DNA of 64,000 nucleotides from Symsagittifera roscoffensis (taxonomy: Eukaryota > Xenacoelomorpha > Acoela > Convolutidae), in contig NC_087062.1 of assembly GCF_963678635.1 (NCBI RefSeq), positions 63,955,253 to 64,019,252 on the forward strand, given 5' to 3'. Each line of letters begins with the position of its first letter. Within the stretch, counting starts at the first letter, position 1. The notes beneath the pieces were generated by a model, which was not told where the DNA came from, did no database searches, and saw only the letters and a list, made by a program, of their open reading frames with translations. Below, one piece after another: positions 57,857-64,000 of the stretch. A program made the position numbers and the translations under genes.

Positions 57857-60800
57857 CAAGTTTATGTTACGATTTGTATGCTGGTAAGTTGATCTTGATG
57901 ATAGGTAATTGGAACTTAAAGTGCGGAGCATTGGCTCTCAAAGTGAAAAGTTAATGATTGCCAATTAGTTTCTTGTTTCACGGCACGTTGTTTGGTTTTT
58001 CATTTTGTTCGGATTGGTTACTGGAAATGTATTCACCATACATTATGGCCAACAGTTTGGAAAGTAACGTTGAACATGTTTACAAATTTACGCTATATTA
58101 TTATGTGGTTTCTTTTGTCTGAATTGCTAGTCTCTGGGTGTATCTATTCATTCTCTTTTGCCTTTTAAAAAAAAACACAATTTTTGGATTTGATGACGCC
58201 CATTCGGTGTTTTCTACGACATGGCTCGAGCTATCGTATCGCTAAGATACCTCGTTCTAGCTCCAGCCTGAAAAAAAGTTTCATGTTGTAATGAACCAGC
58301 CTTTGTTCCAATAACCCGGCCAACATGTCTTTGTTTCCAAAGTCCCAATGATAGGAACAAACGTCGTCCAAGCACTGAATTAAGATTTTTTCAAGTCTGG
58401 CGTTGATTGTTTTGGCGTTCACATTTTGGATCTGACTTTCATTCTTTTTAGCTTGTCTTGCAAATTTTCCAATCAATCAGATTGTTTGGTAAAATATTTG
58501 GCAAAACTCGCTGCAGCGTACCAAATTGTTCAGCAATTCAATTCGCGGCAACGATTTCATTGCTTTAACGCTAGAGGGCGTCGAAGATGCGTACTTAATC
58601 ATCAGGCAACCACGGCGCATTCTGTGGAGTCAAAACGCACTAAACTCGCCACCAAAGATCCAAAAACCATGCAATAACAATGCCAATAACAGTTTGAAAT
58701 ATCAAAAAATCATTTTCTTCCACCTTAAAACCCAAGACCAATTTTAACCTCTTCTGTCATTACACTTTTCACATCAATCCCTCAAATACTTCGAGCGGCA
58801 ACGAAGACATCGCCATTACGACCGCCGAATAAATCATCATATTGAGTTTATCGAAAAAATCTGTAGTAGGTTTGCACTTCGATCCAGATGAGACCCATTC
58901 CGTCATTGACAACTGGAATAGTCAACTGCCCCAGTGGATTCTTTGATCAGAGCTCAAAGCAAACTAAAATTAGGTCAACTTAAGAAACGTTGTGTTACGA
59001 AGTGACAGCCCAATGCCCGAGACAGCTTAGCTGAACTCTTGTCGCTGAAAACGGCTGACGAAAAAGGAGCTACATTAAACAGTGGTACAAGGGGATCAAT
59101 GCAATCAACAGATAGAAGCCAATTGTAACCAGTGAGGAGAGAAAAGTGTTTGATCTCCCAGGACTCTTCGATAAGGCTTTGCTAGCGGAACTCGAGTTTG
59201 CAGTCCCGCAAAAACTGGGGTGCATATGATTCAAGTTAGGCCTAAGGTGACGTTAGCAAGCAACTCTGACATTGTGGTCAATTCGGCCGATGGTCATAGA
59301 TGCAGAAAACATCCTCACTCGCAGAGTTTTTTTTTGCTTCTGAACCATTACCAGATTTTTCAATAAAAGTCAAGAATTGCATCTTATGTGATTCATAAGA
59401 GCTTCAGTAAGAAATATATGGGATAAAAAATCAGAAAACATCCTCAATCAGGTGGTGAATTACAGGGGTTGTGGACTTGTGGAGAGCTCAATTCAAGCGT
59501 TCAAGAGAACACTCAGCCGCAAAAACTTAGATTCAAACTTGAAAAACTCAAGATTTACTCTTCAACAAACCATAGACGAAAAAAAAACGATATAAAAACC
59601 GATAGATATCAAATATCAAAAAAAACGAATCACACAGCATTAAAAAATCTCATAATCCTGTTAATTCTAATCATTCAACTAAAAAAATAGAAAGGAACTT
59701 GTTGACTCCAGAGCTGAGAGCCAGCAAGGATTTGAGCAGCGGCCGGTTAGAACTGGAATCTAGAGGAGCCGCAAACAATTCAAACATACCACCCAGATTC
59801 ACACTCATGTTTGAATTGAAGCGGGTTCGAAAATTGAGAAAAACCGTTGAAGAATTTGACCAGAGCGCCAAATCTGCGTGCCAGTTGACAAGGAACATAC
59901 AATTTTACCAAGGCCGACAGCTTTTTATGGAACTGGCCACAAGAATCAGCAACCTCGCGATTTCTCTGAAGAATGGGATCACAAAGGGAACTTTACGGTT
60001 TTTGTCCATGAGGAGGACCCTCAATTCCCTCGCTTTAGCAGAGCCTGGAGGTCTGAACGTGACCTTGACTATGAGACATGTAATCAAAGTTCGGCGAACA
60101 AGTTTTTAAATTATTCAAAAAAGTTTGTGAAAACATAGTTGTGAAAACAAAAAAGAGGCTGTGCAAAAAGTCAGAGGCACAATTATGGACCTTACAGGCA
60201 TAGTTCTTCAAGTTCCGGGTTCAGAAAGTAATTTTACTCATGGTGGTCCACAAATCGATACCAACCAAACTTCAGTTGTGGAACCAATACCCATTCAATT
60301 AAGTAAGAAACCACTCACGCAAATCAGAAGACCAGGAGGATTGAAACAAGTCAGTCCGTTCAACTCTATAGTCCTTTTTTGTATCTTGATTCTGCTCAAG
60401 GTTTAGTATCAAAATACAAAAAAGAAGAAAAAAAAGAAAAAAAGAGAAATCAATATAAACGAAATATGAAACTCATTGTGTCGTTCAACTTTCAGGACAA
60501 TTTCACACATTTCAAACATAGTCTTTATCAATTTGCACTTATATTTTTTAAGGGTGAAAGGAGGGTGAAAGAAATTCAACATTTTTAGCAAAAACTTACG
60601 ATTTACCTTCTAATTTCATGGGAGATTTAGGCAACTTATTACAATGAGCCATCTTAGCTGAAGAAAATAAAGACTTCGATTCCAACTACTCCGATCAATA
60701 TCAAAAACAGCTCTGAAGATAACGAATCAAAAAGCCGATGGAATGCAAGACTAGAAAGAAATCTGGCCGAGCAAAAATGATTCGACGACGACGAGACCTT

Positions 60801-63800
60801 AGCTCAAAGAAACTACTAAAAAATAGCAACAAAATGTGTCAAGGGGAAACAAACAAGAAACTGAAACCATTGCTATATCACTCCCTCAGATTAGACAGAA
60901 AGCGAAACTTTAGTTAAAAAAATCAAAACATATAAAAAGTCTTTAGGTTTTTAATCAGAAACTTCTGGGATCTCTTATCAGTTGCATTTGTTAGAAAAAT
61001 CAATATAACCTTCGAAAGAAATAACCTTTGAAATAGAAAACAAAATGACAGAAAATTTTTTGTAAAATTATGTATGCTGTGACAAAAATAGCAAAGAAAT
61101 GCGACTTGTTCAGTCAAAAAGAAGGATGATTTAAAAAAATTTCACTAACAGTATGCAAATCTGTGAAAAACAAAGAAAATTTCTCACAGAGACACCATCG
61201 TCAATGGAAGCACTGAACGTAACTTTTATATAAAAAAACGGAAGAAGCGATCGTTTGAAAAAAAGTTAACAACTCAGTTTTTCGAGAAAAAAAATTGTTC
61301 ACAAAAAAACAGACAATTAAATGTCACAAGAGCTCGCCTTACATATTCAGAGAGAAAACCCATGTATCCGTTGCGGGTTAGTTTTTTCGTAAACACATCC
61401 AACAATCTGTCAAGCAAAAAACGCTACTTGCTAAAACCTGTGAATACAAAAAATCCATTGCGGAAAATTGTAAATCCAAATTTCAAAAAAGAAACTTTGT
61501 AAATAGTCAATTTTTATATAGAATAGTCGAAAAATTGCTCATATCACAACGCTGAAAATACTGATAAAGCACATATTAAACGCTGTGAACGGATTAACGC
61601 AAAATCCAAAGTAGGAAAAAAGGAAAAACACAAACGCACTGTGCTTTTCGTCACGTCTGTTTATGACCAGGATAATGAAGAATCAAAAAACTACCAAAAA
61701 TTTCCCTCGCAAAAAAAAAATCGCAAAATTTTCCATAAACTTTCAGTTCTAATCTACCGTTGAGAGTTCCATAAGTTTGTCTACATCCTGTAGTTGAAGC
61801 TACAAAAGTGCGTGCTTACCTATACGGCGATCAAAATAAATTGGATATTTTCTGCTTCAATTTCTTCAAACGTGTAGTGCAACAAAGATTGGTATTTCGT
61901 CGTAGCAGAAGACCACCAAAAAAACCTTCTCGCTAACGATAACCCATCCAGAGATGTAATCGCAGTCCTCAAGAAGAGTTGCTCGTACCAGATATTGTCT
62001 CGACGTAGTAAGTCAATTAGTTCTATAAAACATATGTTCCCTTCAAAAACGAGAACATCAAAAACTGTTGAAACCGAGAACCAAAAGAAATTTACACACT
62101 GCCTGATCCGTTAAATCCATCCAGCTAAAAAAAGAAGAGTACTTCTGTACATTCAAAAGACTCAATCAAAGACGAATTTTCTAGACCACAATTGCAACGA
62201 AGAACATTTTCTTAGTCCCTTTATTATAACTTGTAAGAAAGACAAATCTATAAAACCAGCTGTAGACTCGAAACTCATTAACAAACAATCCTACAAGAAC
62301 AAATCTCAGATGCCTAACATGCGCTAGAAACTAATTTCGACGTCAATTTATCTCAGAAGCCTGCCGGAGATATTTTGTTTGCAAAACCTTGCTGAAAAAT
62401 GCGTGTAGTTAACTGCCTCCTTAAAATTTTATAAGTGAACATTATTAGTAGGCTTTGTGCTCAAGTAAACTTTAAAGCATTGTTGATGGCATTACAACCC
62501 GAACCTTTCTTAGTTGTTTTTTACGGGTTTGGCGATCTACCCAAATAACTCGAAAAGGATATTTAACTAGTAAAAACTCCGTGCAAATTGTTTTTTAAGA
62601 CATTTGAATCGTCTTCAATAGTAAAATTTTCTGGTCATAGAAAAGTTGCGAACAAAATTTTCGGTATTAGATATTTTCAATTTTGCCGTTAAGTAGCTCA
62701 AAAGAGTTATTTCGTAAGCTCCTGTTTCGGTTCAACAAACCAGCATATGAACTTAAATAATTCATGGTAGTCCCCTAATACCTTTGTTAAACAAAAAGTC
62801 TCCATTCTACTAAAAACGAAGCCATAACTTTACATTTATATAAAATTAATAAGACAAAGTAATTGTCAATGATGACAGCCATTTTGACATTAAATTTTCA
62901 ACAAAAAGTAAATCCGATGCCTCATAAAGCAGCTTTGAAGCACCTTTAGAACAACTCCACGGGAACAACTGAAAAATGGTATTCTTCCTGTTAAAACTCT
63001 TAATCCCACACGAATCAAACTACTCCACTAACGGTTCCCAACGGATCATAAGGACATATGCAGTTCAGAGACTTTCACGGATCATAAAGCTTTTTCGAGA
63101 AGTCATTGTAATTTGCACTTCTCCCATTCAGTTTTCCAATTCAACTTTTGGCGGAAAAAATTCTTACTAAATTTTTAGACTTTCTTTGGATAAATCTTTT
63201 CCGGGTTAAATAGAGCTGAACTGAAATCGCGGATAGAAAATCTGAGTTGTATGCCGTGGTTTCTAATACTGAATCAAGTTATGGCTTCTATTATAATTTT
63301 CACTCTTGAATATTGCAATTTTAATCACAGCCGCTATGAATTTTTTTCGCAAATTGTGTTCCGTTGGGTTTTTTCTGATATCAATTTCACAAGAATTTTT
63401 TTTCAAGTTTTATCTTTGAATTCAAATTGTTTTAAATCTGGCCTGAATTGTATAGAATCTGTTAAGAAAAGTTATTGAAAAAATGTAATTAATCCATCCA
63501 CTTTGGGTAAAATAAAATTCGCAATAGAGATGAACTCAACTCCAAAAACCTGGCGCGAGTGAGGTTTTCGTCTTCAACCAAAAGTATACATTTTTTCACA
63601 GAATTTTGAACCAATCATAGGCACCGAACTGCTCCTTCATCAGCAATCTAGGATTTTAGATGTTTTTACGATTTAAATGTATTTAATTAAAAACTTTGTA
63701 GTCGTCGACCACAGATCCAACGGATAAAAAAAACTAGTAAAAACTGTTAAAATAAAAATTTCGGCAATGTCCTTTGATTCTTCTAGACCCACTCTTAACG

Positions 63801-64000
63801 ACACGGAATATTTGGAATTTGCATTCAATTGTCCAATCTTAGGTTAAAATTTCGGCAGAAAGCGGAATACAATCTAGAAATCATTCGCTTCAAGTTACTC
63901 TATTGATTTTTTAGGTTAAAGAAAGTCACTCACCTCTAAGCGTAGAGCATTTGAACTGCAAAATGATGATCGGGTTGAAGACAGTTATACAGACGAATCT
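57231..64000. other. Gene-poor distal interval
   Basis: No intact gene. Two regions have frames longer than the background. One is 58476-58231 on the minus strand (~80 codons, containing LIQCLDDVCSYHWDFG). The other is 59699-60138 on the plus strand, where two overlapping frames remain open (LRKTVEEFDQSAKSACQL and, shifted, FVHEEDPQFPRFSRAW). Both look like remnants of transposon or gene coding DNA, but I cannot name them. A cysteine-containing remnant around 61340-61500 may be retroelement gag. The rest is A-rich and featureless. Confidence 0.5.
57807..57855 (+). repeat. (AT)n microsatellite
   Basis: About 24 uninterrupted AT dinucleotides. Confidence 0.97.

Overview
This is an AT-rich invertebrate animal genomic window. 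It has spliced genes with short GT-AG introns, a tRNA-Lys gene, many small inverted-repeat transposons and decayed retrotransposons. Three things point to an animal: a LIN9 homologue (DREAM/MuvB), a SUMF2-type sulfatase-modifying-factor paralogue, and a cellular RNA-dependent RNA polymerase (RdRP), a family kept only in scattered animal lineages. I cannot name the phylum from the sequence.

Layout. 1-3470: upstream of or intronic to LIN9, packed with nested terminal-inverted-repeat (TIR) elements and one tRNA-Lys(UUU) on the minus strand. 3471-4714: the last two coding exons of LIN9 (+). 6837-9499: a three-exon coiled-coil protein I do not recognise (+). 9500-15145: non-coding with diverged repeats. 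15146-17016: a complete four-exon SUMF2-like gene (+) with a signal peptide and a C-terminal HTEL. 17017-22454: non-coding, with a hAT-type MITE flanked by an 8-bp target duplication and tRNA-derived repeats. 22455-28590: a large DEAH-box helicase ending in RING/IBR zinc fingers (-). 29423-44717: a giant palindrome with arms of about 7.5-7.8 kb around a 21-bp spacer, with a 200-N gap in the left arm. 46667-47049: a second copy of the hAT-type MITE. 47066-49794: a two-exon cellular RdRP with the catalytic DLDGD (-). 49795-64000: gene-poor, with wrecked BEL/Pao and Ty3/gypsy elements.

The most interesting part is 22-50 kb. A DEAH/RBR-type helicase and an RdRP, both on the minus strand, flank a palindrome whose transcript would fold into a multi-kilobase double-stranded RNA. 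The two arms have accumulated differences, including a 477-bp unequal-recombination event, a 369-bp indel and a 6-bp indel, so it is not a simple copy artefact. The RdRP carries a 212-bp intron that appears to be a TIR transposon with a GC-AG border (introner-like). A functional link between RdRP, helicase and palindrome (endogenous siRNA production) is only a hypothesis.
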